Origin: an uncultured Adlercreutzia sp.
Lineage (GTDB): Bacteria; Actinomycetota; Coriobacteriia; Coriobacteriales; Eggerthellaceae
Direction: 5' to 3'
Assembly: GCF_958431955.1 (NCBI RefSeq)
Contig: NZ_CAUASN010000008.1
Location: 15,581 to 79,580, forward strand
Length of the DNA stretch: 64,000 nt
This document shows, in pieces, positions 8,616 through 15,163 of the stretch. Position 1 is the stretch's first letter. The number at the start of each line of letters is the position of its first letter. The position numbers were made by a program, and so were the translations under genes. The notes beneath the pieces were generated by a model. The model searched no databases. It was not told the DNA's origin and was given only the letters and a program-made list of their open reading frames with translations.

Positions 8616-8895
8616 AAAAAGGGATCTGTCCTTTGCTTAAAGGACAGATCCCTTGATCTGCGGTGCCACCTTTAATTGATCCGCCGAAGCGAACCCTCTC
8701 ACGAACGGGCCATCACCCGCTCTGCCTTTAACGCAGGCTCACGGTCCAGATACTCGGCCTCGCCGGAACAAACGGCGGTGGGCCTTTCCCCTTTCCCTCG
8801 GCGATCCATTTACCCTCTGGCGTTCTGCGGGAATCTCAGCTGCGCCCGCTCTCTGTGAGTGCCCGGATGGCTTGATCTTCGCCTCATCGGTTTAA
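8616..8895 (-). ncRNA. T-box riboswitch, probably tryptophan-specific, ahead of the ECF operon
   Basis: On the minus strand the conserved T-box AAAGGTGGCACCGCAG (in 8654-8673) is followed by a perfect 16-bp terminator stem (8639-8654 with 8619-8634, loop 8635-8638) and a U run (8616-8620). Stem I is visible from about 8890 down, with AGAGAG and GCTGAGA on either side of a GCGGG/CCCGC stem. The likely specifier is UGG at 8808-8806, followed by A and set above a GGCGA/TCGCC stem. The antiterminator bulge UGGC would pair with a tRNA whose discriminator is G. Uncharged tRNA should favour read-through into the transporter genes. Confidence 0.9.
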
Positions 8896-9010
8896 GGTAT
8901 ATTCAATTGCTGGGTCGTACTTTAGCACAGAAATCTGAGCGCGCAACCCCTCAATTTCCCCACCATCCGCCAACGGCCCACCCACATCACCACCCTTTCG
9001 GGAAAGCGAA

Positions 9011-9041
9011 AAGCCCACCTCGCGCAAAGCGAGATGGGCTT
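9011..9041 (-). terminator. Terminator after DAHP synthase
   Basis: A 13-position stem AAGCCCATCTCGC/GCGAGGTGGGCTT on the minus strand, with one G-T pair and a 5-nt loop, is followed by TTTTCGCTTTCC. It lies 32 bases past the DAHP synthase stop and separates that operon from the T-box. Confidence 0.85.
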
Positions 9042-9072
9042 CCAGGCAGCAATGCGCAACAGCGGAAAGCTG

Positions 9073-9876
9073 CTACACGATCTTCTTTCCCAGGACGGCG
9101 GCCAGGTCGCGCAGCTCGGCGATGAGCTCGCGGAACTGGGCCGGCGTCAACTGCTGGGGGCCATCGGAAAGGGCCACCGGCGGGTTCGGGTGCACCTCGA
9201 TCATGAGCGAGTCGGCACCGGCGGCCACCGCCGCCTTGGCCAGGCTCGGCACCAAATCGCGCTGGCCGGCCGGATGCGATACATCGATGCACACCGGGTA
9301 CAGCGACTGCTTGTGGATGACCGGCACCGCCGCGATGTCCAGCGTGAAGCGCGTGGCCGTCTCGAAGGTGCGGATGCCGCGCTCGCACAGCACCACGTTG
9401 GTGTTGCCATGGTCGGTGATGTAGTCGGTAGCGGCCAGCCACTCGGCAATGGTGCCCGCGAAACCGCGCTTGTACAGCACCATCTGGTGCGTGTCGGCGG
9501 TCACCTCGCCGATCTTCTTCAGCAGGCTGAAGTTCTGGAAGTTGCGGGCGCCCACCTGCAGGCCGTCCACGTAGTCGGCCACCAGCTGGCAGTGGGCCGA
9601 GTCCATTACCTCGGTCAGCGTCTTTAAACCGTAGGTGTCGCCGGCATTCTTCATGATCTTCAGCGCCTCTTCACCGAGACCCTGGAAGGAATGCGGGTTG
9701 GTGCGGGGCTTGAACGCGCCGCCGCGAATCCAGGTGAGCCCCAGATCGGCGATGCACTCAGCCACCTCGTTGAACTGCTCGGCAGATTCCACCGAGCAGG
9801 GGCCGGCGTAGATGGTGATCTCGTCGGTGCGCTGCCCCAGATCGGGAAGAGGGGCGATTTTCACTTCTTCGCTCAT
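9073..9876 (-). CDS. aroF: 3-deoxy-7-phosphoheptulonate synthase (type I-beta, KDPS-like)
   Basis: Condenses phosphoenolpyruvate with erythrose 4-phosphate, the first step of the shikimate pathway. The 267-aa protein has no N-terminal regulatory domain and shows the family motifs AGPCSVES near residue 25, GGAFKPRTNP, LQVGARNFQN and LCERGIRTFE. Metal and substrate residues lie in PVIHKQS and DVSHPAGQRD. Length fits the short I-beta class. Its ATG overlaps the chorismate mutase stop by four bases. An allosteric control through the separate chorismate mutase subunit is known in some bacteria and is possible here. Confidence 0.94.
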   Translation of the reverse strand: MSEEVKIAPLPDLGQRTDEITIYAGPCSVESAEQFNEVAECIADLGLTWIRGGAFKPRTNPHSFQGLGEEALKIMKNAGDTYGLKTLTEVMDSAHCQLVADYVDGLQVGARNFQNFSLLKKIGEVTADTHQMVLYKRGFAGTIAEWLAATDYITDHGNTNVVLCERGIRTFETATRFTLDIAAVPVIHKQSLYPVCIDVSHPAGQRDLVPSLAKAAVAAGADSLMIEVHPNPPVALSDGPQQLTPAQFRELIAELRDLAAVLGKKIV

Positions 9877-10154
9877 ACGGACGGCGTCTCCTTACTCACT
9901 CGAAGGATGGTCTCGTAAATGGCGCGAAGGTACTCGTTGTAGAGCGGACCTTCGTTGTAAGAGGCGATCTTGGCGAAGATCTCCTCCTCGCGGCGGGCGT
10001 CATAAAGACCCATGTGGGCATCGGGCTTAAGCCCGCGAATGACCAGAGAATGGCTGGCGCGCTTGTTCAGAAGCGCCACGAGCTGACGATCGATCTCGTC
10101 GATCTTCTCGCGATGCTTCTCGATCTCCGCCAGGGCGCTGGTTTCGTCTGACAT
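9873..10154 (-). CDS. aroQ: Chorismate mutase, AroQ class
   Basis: A 93-aa all-helical chorismate mutase converting chorismate to prephenate for phenylalanine and tyrosine synthesis. The helix beginning about residue 12 (EKHREKIDEIDRQLVALLNK) is the typical AroQ first helix. The following RASHSLVIRGLK and DARREEEIF segments supply further active-site residues. It is translationally coupled to DAHP synthase downstream. A hairpin (10,246-10,267) and a tandem repeat (10,346-10,470) lie upstream. Confidence 0.92.
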   Translation of the reverse strand: MSDETSALAEIEKHREKIDEIDRQLVALLNKRASHSLVIRGLKPDAHMGLYDARREEEIFAKIASYNEGPLYNEYLRAIYETILRVSKETPSV

Positions 10155-10245
10155 CGCAATTCCTTTCCTGAACCAAAAGCTTTAACGAGCGTGGCCGCAT
10201 CCCCCTGCAGGCAAACGGCCCTCGTGTGCGCACCATAATAGCAAA

Positions 10246-10267
10246 GACCCCCGCACGAGCAGGGGTC
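10246..10267 (-). terminator. Hairpin in the leader of the chorismate mutase operon
   Basis: On the minus strand GACCCC pairs with GGGGTC around a 10-nt loop, followed by TTTGCTATT. It is upstream of chorismate mutase, so it could be an attenuator or the end of a short leader transcript. I see no leader peptide rich in aromatic codons and no T-box here, so regulation is unresolved. Confidence 0.5.
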
Positions 10268-10345
10268 GAAGGGAAAATTATGCATAGAAGCCCCCAATGA
10301 ACAGCCATCGGCAAAAGCGAGCGAGCACCGCAATTCAATGCGGCC

Positions 10346-10470
10346 GCTTCGGCCATCGCCATAGGGAAGGGATTCAGCCATCGTCGCAAGGGGCCACTTC
10401 GACCATCCCCGTAGGAGGGTCAGCTTCGACCGTCCCCGTAGGGGGCGGCTTCAGCCGCCCCAAACCCCCG
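10346..10470. repeat. Five-unit imperfect tandem repeat, period about 25 bp
   Basis: Units start near 10,348, 10,373, 10,398, 10,425 and 10,450. Each begins TTC(A/G)(A/G)CC(A/G)(T/C)C and most continue with CCCCGTAGG-like sequence, for example TTCGACCATCCCCGTAGG. Spacing is 25, 25, 27 and 25 bases. The array lies in the 410-bp gap between the divergent-facing ends of the chorismate mutase leader and the DUF308 gene. The rest of that gap (10,155-10,345 and 10,471-10,564) holds only the hairpin already listed. Confidence 0.65.
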
Positions 10471-10564
10471 ACCCCCACATATCACCCATGTCGGCATATC
10501 TGCGCCAACCAACACCCGCCCCCCCACGACATCAACCGCGCAAGCAGAACGTCCTGCCGGGCGT

Positions 10565-11131
10565 CTAGTGTGAATGGCTGGCCAGCGGTCCGTGGCTCTC
10601 GGAGTCGCGCTGATACCACTCGATGAACAGATCGATCGCACCGTTGGCGATGAACGCGGCGCCGAGCACCAGCACGAAGGTCATGGACGCACCCCACGGG
10701 TTCACCACAATGAGCACGCCGCCGATACCCACGATGACGGCCGCCGCCAGCACCGCAATCCAGATGCTACTGCCGAAGTTGCGCAAGGCGAAGGCGCGCA
10801 CCACGTTCACGATGGCGCACAGGATGAGCACCACGCCGAGTACCACCGAGAAGAAGCCGGCGATCACCTTCGGAAATGCGAAGGCGATAACGGCGATGAT
10901 CAGGTAGAACACGCCGCTCATAAGAGCACTGGGGTCGCGGTAGCGCACGCTGCGCTGGCGAAAATAGGACGCCGTGCCCGCTATGCCCATGAGCGCGAGC
11001 GCCACGCCGAACAACATGATGATGCCCTGGATGGTAATGGACGGATACACCATGAGAAACAAGCCGAAACCGATGCACAGCACCGCCTGCACCAAGTTGT
11101 TCGACCGCACAACGTTCAGAAACTTCTCCAT
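10565..11131 (-). CDS. DUF308 / HdeD-family membrane protein
   Basis: A 188-aa membrane protein with about six hydrophobic segments arranged as repeated pairs, as in HdeD-like DUF308 proteins. The ATG at 11,131 is chosen because TAGGAGC lies just upstream; the longer frame to 11,218 adds a charged stretch without a ribosome binding site. HdeD is linked to acid resistance in enterobacteria, but that role should not be assumed here. It stands alone between two intergenic regions. Confidence 0.82.
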   Translation of the reverse strand: MEKFLNVVRSNNLVQAVLCIGFGLFLMVYPSITIQGIIMLFGVALALMGIAGTASYFRQRSVRYRDPSALMSGVFYLIIAVIAFAFPKVIAGFFSVVLGVVLILCAIVNVVRAFALRNFGSSIWIAVLAAAVIVGIGGVLIVVNPWGASMTFVLVLGAAFIANGAIDLFIEWYQRDSESHGPLASHSH

Positions 11132-11314
11132 GGCTGCTCCTATCGCCCGGCGCCCAAAGCGCCTTTGCTCCCGCCCGATAAGATCACGCCAGCCGCCCTC
11201 CCTTGCGGCCACGATCAATCGGAACTTCTCTTATTGGCGATATGTTAAAGCGCCTGCACAAAATCGACCGCACGGGCGCACCTGTTGAAAACAATCAGTT
11301 AAACAGTCACCTTT

Positions 11315-11376
11315 GCTGACACCCACCCGTAACTAATGGCAACAACCCGCAATGGATTTGTTACCTGTTTGTCAGC
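11315..11376. repeat. Spaced inverted repeat in the gap before the HEPN gene
   Basis: The left arm (11,315-11,337) begins GCTGACA and ends GTAACTAAT. The right arm (11,356-11,376) read in reverse gives GCTGACA, five other bases, then GTAACAAAT. The arms match at both ends but differ in the middle, the same pattern as the 28-nt repeats elsewhere in the window, and GGTAACAAA recurs in the 323-526 cluster. The surrounding 278-bp gap contains no gene. Confidence 0.5.
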
Positions 11377-11409
11377 TCCAGGGCTCGGATTCTCTGTTTC
11401 CGGAATACA

Positions 11410-11811
11410 TCAGCCCTCCATGCTGGCTGGCCCGAATTCTAGTTCCAATCCCAGCTCATCGCAATAGCCCTGGCACCCTTCGAGCAGAACGGGGAAATCT
11501 TCTTCGATAACCTGCCAGATAATGTCTGCATTCACATCCCCGTAGGCGTGGGCCAGGCGATTGCGAACGCCCTTGATCGCCCGACGCTCGAAATCGTAAT
11601 GGGCCAGCGCGCTATCGCTGAGCGAACCCGCTTCCTCGGTGATGCGCAGCACCCGATTCATGATAGCCTCAGCGAACAGCTGGTCGGCATCGGATTCGGG
11701 GCTTTTGAAGCGCTGCTCGGTAATCCCGAGCCGCGCCATTTGACCCCGCGTCTCCATGATGAGATTGAATATCTCCTGCACACGCGCGAGATCAGTGGCC
11801 TTTGCGCTCAT
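11410..11811 (-). CDS. hepT: HepT-like HEPN ribonuclease toxin
   Basis: A 133-aa helical HEPN-domain protein of the HepT/DUF86 group, toxin of a type II/VII-like HEPN-MNT pair. The catalytic RX4HXY motif is intact as RNRLAHAY near residue 85. Such proteins cut RNA as dimers, and the MNT partner neutralises them, in known cases by adenylylating the tyrosine of this motif. It overlaps the upstream MNT gene by 20 bases, so the two are co-translated. Confidence 0.87.
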   Translation of the reverse strand: MSAKATDLARVQEIFNLIMETRGQMARLGITEQRFKSPESDADQLFAEAIMNRVLRITEEAGSLSDSALAHYDFERRAIKGVRNRLAHAYGDVNADIIWQVIEEDFPVLLEGCQGYCDELGLELEFGPASMEG

Positions 11812-12442
11812 ACACCAGCACCTTCTCCCTCTCGATGGCTGCGGCGAGGTTGGGGTTTTTCACCTTCCGCGCTGTGACCACATCTACATCGCGCCCTGTC
11901 ACGCGCTCCACATGCTTCTGGAATTGCGCGACTTCGAACAGGCTGAAGGGGGCGGCCTTGTCGTATTCCAGCCGCACGTCCACATCGCTCTCGGCGGCAA
12001 AATCGCCGCGCGCGAACGAGCCGAACACATAGCCGCAGGTTATGGCCTCGTACTTCCCGCATTCCTGCGCAACAGCAGCCAACACCCGCTCGCGTTCCTC
12101 CCCTTCACGAGACTCCTCGGAGGTCGCCTCCTGCAGCACTGGAATAGAAGCTGGCGCAGAATCCCGCAGATCGCTAAAGCGGATGACGCGGGGACACAGG
12201 GCGGCATAGCGCTCAACCAGCTCTTCCCCTTCGTACCCTTCGGCGATAAGGCGACGCAGCACGTCAAGAGAGACGCCTTCATCCTCCACCTTCAGCGGTT
12301 TGATGAGTAGCCCCTCATCCGTTTGCTCGATGAGAGCATAATCGGTGAAGCCCATGTCTTTGTAAGCTTTCGCGGGAATGGTGATCTGCCGCTTGCTGGA
12401 CACTTTAATCCGCTGCGGCATCGCACGTGCCGTATCGGCCAT
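11792..12442 (-). CDS. AbrB-MNT fusion: antitoxin nucleotidyltransferase with its own DNA-binding domain
   Basis: A 216-aa two-domain protein. Residues about 10-55 form an AbrB/SpoVT swapped-hairpin domain (RIKVSSKRQITIPAKAYKDM). Residues about 125-210 form a MNT-type minimal nucleotidyltransferase with GSFARGDFAAESDVD, the GSX10DXD motif. MNT partners of HepT are usually single-domain, so this fusion adds the repressor to the antitoxin. A perfect 16-bp palindrome (12,454-12,469) sits against its ribosome binding site, which suggests direct autorepression. The AbrB match and the fusion are seen in sequence; the mechanism is inferred. Confidence 0.85.
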   Translation of the reverse strand: MADTARAMPQRIKVSSKRQITIPAKAYKDMGFTDYALIEQTDEGLLIKPLKVEDEGVSLDVLRRLIAEGYEGEELVERYAALCPRVIRFSDLRDSAPASIPVLQEATSEESREGEERERVLAAVAQECGKYEAITCGYVFGSFARGDFAAESDVDVRLEYDKAAPFSLFEVAQFQKHVERVTGRDVDVVTARKVKNPNLAAAIEREKVLVYERKGH

Positions 12443-12453
12443 GGCACCCTCCT

Positions 12454-12469
12454 TACCAAGCGCTTGGTA
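12454..12469. promoter_or_regulatory. Palindromic operator at the AbrB-MNT start
   Basis: TACCAAGCGCTTGGTA is a perfect 16-bp palindrome. A further half-copy (CCAAGTTGCAAGG) follows at 12,470-12,482. It ends 12 bases before the ATG and abuts the AAGGAGGG ribosome binding site, so bound repressor would block transcription or initiation. The AbrB domain encoded immediately downstream is the obvious candidate. Confidence 0.7.
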
Positions 12470-12500
12470 CCAAGTTGCAAGGAGAGTATAGCACGAAAGT

Positions 12501-12527
12501 GCCCCTGCCGGCTAAGCGGCAAGGGGC
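12501..12527 (-). terminator. Terminator of the molybdopterin reductase operon
   Basis: GCCCCTTGCCG pairs with CGGCAGGGGC with one bulged base. The minus-strand tail is ACTTTCG. It lies 33 bases beyond the torD-like stop and before the AbrB-MNT promoter. Confidence 0.7.
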
Positions 12528-12559
12528 TTCAACGGAAGGGACGATACGACACGGGGGTC

Positions 12560-13264
12560 CTAGCCAAGTTGAGAGCGATGGTAGGCGAGCAGGGCACGGG
12601 CGAGGATGAGCACGTGAGCAAAATAGCCGTCAGGATAGGCTGCCTGCACCTTTGCCTCCAGTGCTTCAATCCACCCGAGCGGATGGTCGTCGATAAAGGC
12701 CGCCACCTCCTCATCGGAAAGCTCGCGCACCAAGGCCCCCTTGTCGGGAGCGGCATCGGCTTCCCGCGCCGCCACCTCACTCGCAACGGTCGCCATATCG
12801 TACGCCCAGGCGCGCCGACGGCACATCTCCGACAGGCACAGAAGCTCGATGCCCAGATGATCCTCGTACTGGTTGGAGGGACCAGCCGCCTCGAGGCCGA
12901 GGGACCGCAGCACCTCGCGCATCTGGAAGGTTGCCTCACCGAAGCCCACCGAGGCGCCCTCGCGACGATTCATCGTCTCCCAGGGAGGAGCGGCCGGCGA
13001 GGGCGGCCCGACGAACAGCGCCGTGTACTCCACCGATACATTGGTCACATTCTTCTCGCGACCGACGCCAAGAGATCCGGCCCACAGGCCCAGAGCGTCG
13101 GCAGCTTCGGCCACATGCTCGTCGCCGAAGTCGGGGAACGCACCCCAGAACTCCGGATCGAGCCCCACATCGGCCGTTTGCGACATGGGCCGCAGCAGTG
13201 AGTTGCCCAAAAAGGCGTAGGCATCTGCCAGCGCATGCCAGCTGGCCGCATTAAGATAGCTCAC
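12560..13264 (-). CDS. TorD/DmsD-family molybdoenzyme chaperone
   Basis: A 234-aa cytoplasmic, mostly helical protein of the TorD family, which binds the Tat signal of a molybdopterin enzyme and holds it until cofactor loading is complete. EYTALFVGPP near residue 80 and the PPWETMNRREG segment are characteristic. The GTG at 13,264 is preferred, with AAAGGGGG just upstream; a further upstream GTG has no such site. It is the fourth gene of the reductase operon, after the anchor subunit, from which it is separated by a hairpin. Confidence 0.85.
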   Translation of the reverse strand: MSYLNAASWHALADAYAFLGNSLLRPMSQTADVGLDPEFWGAFPDFGDEHVAEAADALGLWAGSLGVGREKNVTNVSVEYTALFVGPPSPAAPPWETMNRREGASVGFGEATFQMREVLRSLGLEAAGPSNQYEDHLGIELLCLSEMCRRRAWAYDMATVASEVAAREADAAPDKGALVRELSDEEVAAFIDDHPLGWIEALEAKVQAAYPDGYFAHVLILARALLAYHRSQLG

Positions 13265-13283
13265 CGTTCCCCCTTTCGAAAAT

Positions 13284-13310
13284 GCGGGGCCCCATTGCCG
13301 GAAGCCCCGC
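13284..13310 (-). terminator. Intercistronic hairpin between the anchor and chaperone genes
   Basis: On the minus strand GCGGGGC pairs with GCCCCGC (13,310-13,304 with 13,290-13,284), followed by ATTTTCG. It lies inside the operon, 20 bases before the chaperone start. It may act as a partial terminator or mRNA processing site that lowers chaperone output. Confidence 0.5.
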
Positions 13311-13324
13311 CGCACGTGTCGCCG

Positions 13325-14524
13325 TTATGCTGTCAGCGGATCGAAGTCAAGGTCGGCAGCCGTCGCGGAGGCGCGTCCCTCGACACGCTCCGACTCCGAG
13401 GCCGGCACCAGCAGCTTGGAGCCCAGCACCATGAAGGCCAGTGCTCCCAGACACGGCATGCCCACGACGATGAGCACCTCGGGCACGGTGGGCGCATAGG
13501 CGCCGGCCAAGGCCCAGCCGCCGCTGGAAAGGATGCCCGGCGCGCCCTCCACGTTCGGCACGAGAAACGACGTGAGCAGAAGCCACAGGCGCTTGCAGAG
13601 CACACCGGCGATCACGAGCACGCTCGCCCCCACCACAAGCCCCGTGCGCTCGCGGTTCTTCGCGAATACCAGCACGAGGAACGGAACGACGAGGCCGCCG
13701 ACAATCTCGAACCAGAAGAACGGTGCGGTCGGACCGCTGGTCATGAGCGCCAGCGTCTCGGCACCAGCAGCTCCGGGATAGGCCATGGTGAGCACCTCGC
13801 AGAAGATGAAGAAAGCATCCACCGCAATGCAGGTGGCAAGCAGACCGGCCAGTGAGGCTACAAGCTCGCGAGAGGTGTCGAACAGGCGCGCCTTCTTGAG
13901 CGCCGCCAGCACGCACAGCAGCAACGCCAGACCCGAGTCCATGGCCGAGGCCACGAAGATGGGAGCCATGATGGCCGAGTACCAGCCCTCCTTGGCCATC
14001 TGCAGACCGAAGATCCAGGCCGTCACCGAGTGCACCAGAATGGCGCAGGGCAAAGCGAAGCGCGAGATGACGGACACCGCCCGGTCGTTGCCCCGGCGCA
14101 TGTTCACCAAATACAGCACGTTGATCACCAGGTACAACGTGATAACGCATACGTCCCAAATAAGCGGCGAAGTGGGATTCGGCCCCGTGAACAGACGCCA
14201 AATGCGCTGGATACCGCCCAGGTCGATGAGAATGAACGCGCCGGCCAAGCAGATGCACACCGTCGACAAGATGATAGCCGGCATGGCCACCGCCTTGAAG
14301 CGCTTGATGTGGAAGACGCTCGCCGAGGACGCCACGATAAGGCCACCGGCCGACAGGCCCACGAAGAACATGAACATGGTGATGTAGAGGCCCCACGACA
14401 CGCCGTTGGACATGCCGGTCACGGCCAGGCCGCCCATAAGCTGGAAGAGGTAGGCGCCCACGCCGGCCACCGCCAGCACCGCGAGCACGGCGGTGAGCGG
14501 TTTGTTCTTAGTCAGAAGTTCCAT
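13325..14524 (-). CDS. NrfD-type membrane anchor subunit of the molybdopterin reductase
   Basis: A 399-aa membrane protein with about ten hydrophobic segments, of the NrfD/PsrC family that exchanges electrons between menaquinol and a FeS subunit. MSNGVSWGLYITMFMFFVGL in the first third is typical. It follows the FeS-subunit gene by 12 bases. The stop falls 60 bases before the chaperone start. It should pass electrons from the quinone pool through the FeS protein to the Tat-exported catalytic subunit. Confidence 0.9.
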   Translation of the reverse strand: MELLTKNKPLTAVLAVLAVAGVGAYLFQLMGGLAVTGMSNGVSWGLYITMFMFFVGLSAGGLIVASSASVFHIKRFKAVAMPAIILSTVCICLAGAFILIDLGGIQRIWRLFTGPNPTSPLIWDVCVITLYLVINVLYLVNMRRGNDRAVSVISRFALPCAILVHSVTAWIFGLQMAKEGWYSAIMAPIFVASAMDSGLALLLCVLAALKKARLFDTSRELVASLAGLLATCIAVDAFFIFCEVLTMAYPGAAGAETLALMTSGPTAPFFWFEIVGGLVVPFLVLVFAKNRERTGLVVGASVLVIAGVLCKRLWLLLTSFLVPNVEGAPGILSSGGWALAGAYAPTVPEVLIVVGMPCLGALAFMVLGSKLLVPASESERVEGRASATAADLDFDPLTA

Positions 14525-14536
14525 AATGCCACTCCC

Positions 14537-15154
14537 CTAGTCGAAGTAATAGACCTGCGGTCGGGTACCCTGCTCCTCGAGAAGCACCCCGGCGCCACGC
14601 TGGCGAATAACCTGCGACACCTCGGAATCCGGGTCGTCCAGATCGCCGAAGATGCGCGCGCTCATCGGGCAGCACTGCACGCAGCGCGGCTCCTCGCCGC
14701 CATCGGTGCGCTCCCGGCACAAGGTGCACTTCTCGGCCACGCCCCGCGCTCGCTTGGCAACCTCGTCGTCGCCGTAGGCGAAGTCGGGCACGTAGACCGG
14801 CTCGTCCCAATTGAAGGAACGCGCGTTGTAAGGGCAGGCGGCCATGCACATGCGGCAGCCGATGCACTTGTCGTAGTCGATCTCCACGCGGCCCATCTCG
14901 TCCTTGTAGGTGGCGCCGGTGGGGCACACCCGCTCGCAGGCCGGGTTCTCGCAGTGCTGGCATGCCAGGGGCAGGTAGGTGCGGGAAAGCGCGGGATACT
15001 GGCCCAAAGCGTCATCCTCCACGCTGCAGCCCTCCGTCAGCACTCGATTCCACCGGATGCCTTTGGCCACACCGTTCTGCATCTTGCAAGCATAGGCGCA
15101 GGTCTGGCACCCAATGCAGCGGGTTTTGTTGATAGCCATTCCATACTTAGTCAT
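14537..15154 (-). CDS. Four-cluster FeS electron-transfer subunit (DmsB-like)
   Basis: A 205-aa ferredoxin-like subunit with four cysteine clusters: CIGCQTCAYAC, CQHCENPACERVC, CIGCRMCMAAC and CTLC with CVQCC. This is the DmsB/NrfC layout for relaying electrons from the membrane anchor to the catalytic subunit. The ATG at 15,154, with AGGTGAG upstream, is preferred to the start three codons earlier. No signal peptide is present, so it is presumably carried across the membrane with the Tat substrate. It lies 9 bases after the catalytic gene. Confidence 0.92.
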   Translation of the reverse strand: MTKYGMAINKTRCIGCQTCAYACKMQNGVAKGIRWNRVLTEGCSVEDDALGQYPALSRTYLPLACQHCENPACERVCPTGATYKDEMGRVEIDYDKCIGCRMCMAACPYNARSFNWDEPVYVPDFAYGDDEVAKRARGVAEKCTLCRERTDGGEEPRCVQCCPMSARIFGDLDDPDSEVSQVIRQRGAGVLLEEQGTRPQVYYFD

Positions 15155-15163
15155 TTGTCTCAC

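Noticed and set aside
8616..8895. An S-box or other metabolite riboswitch ahead of the ECF operon
   Set aside because: The conserved GGTGGCACCGC element, stem I features and the adjoining perfect terminator identify it as a T-box.
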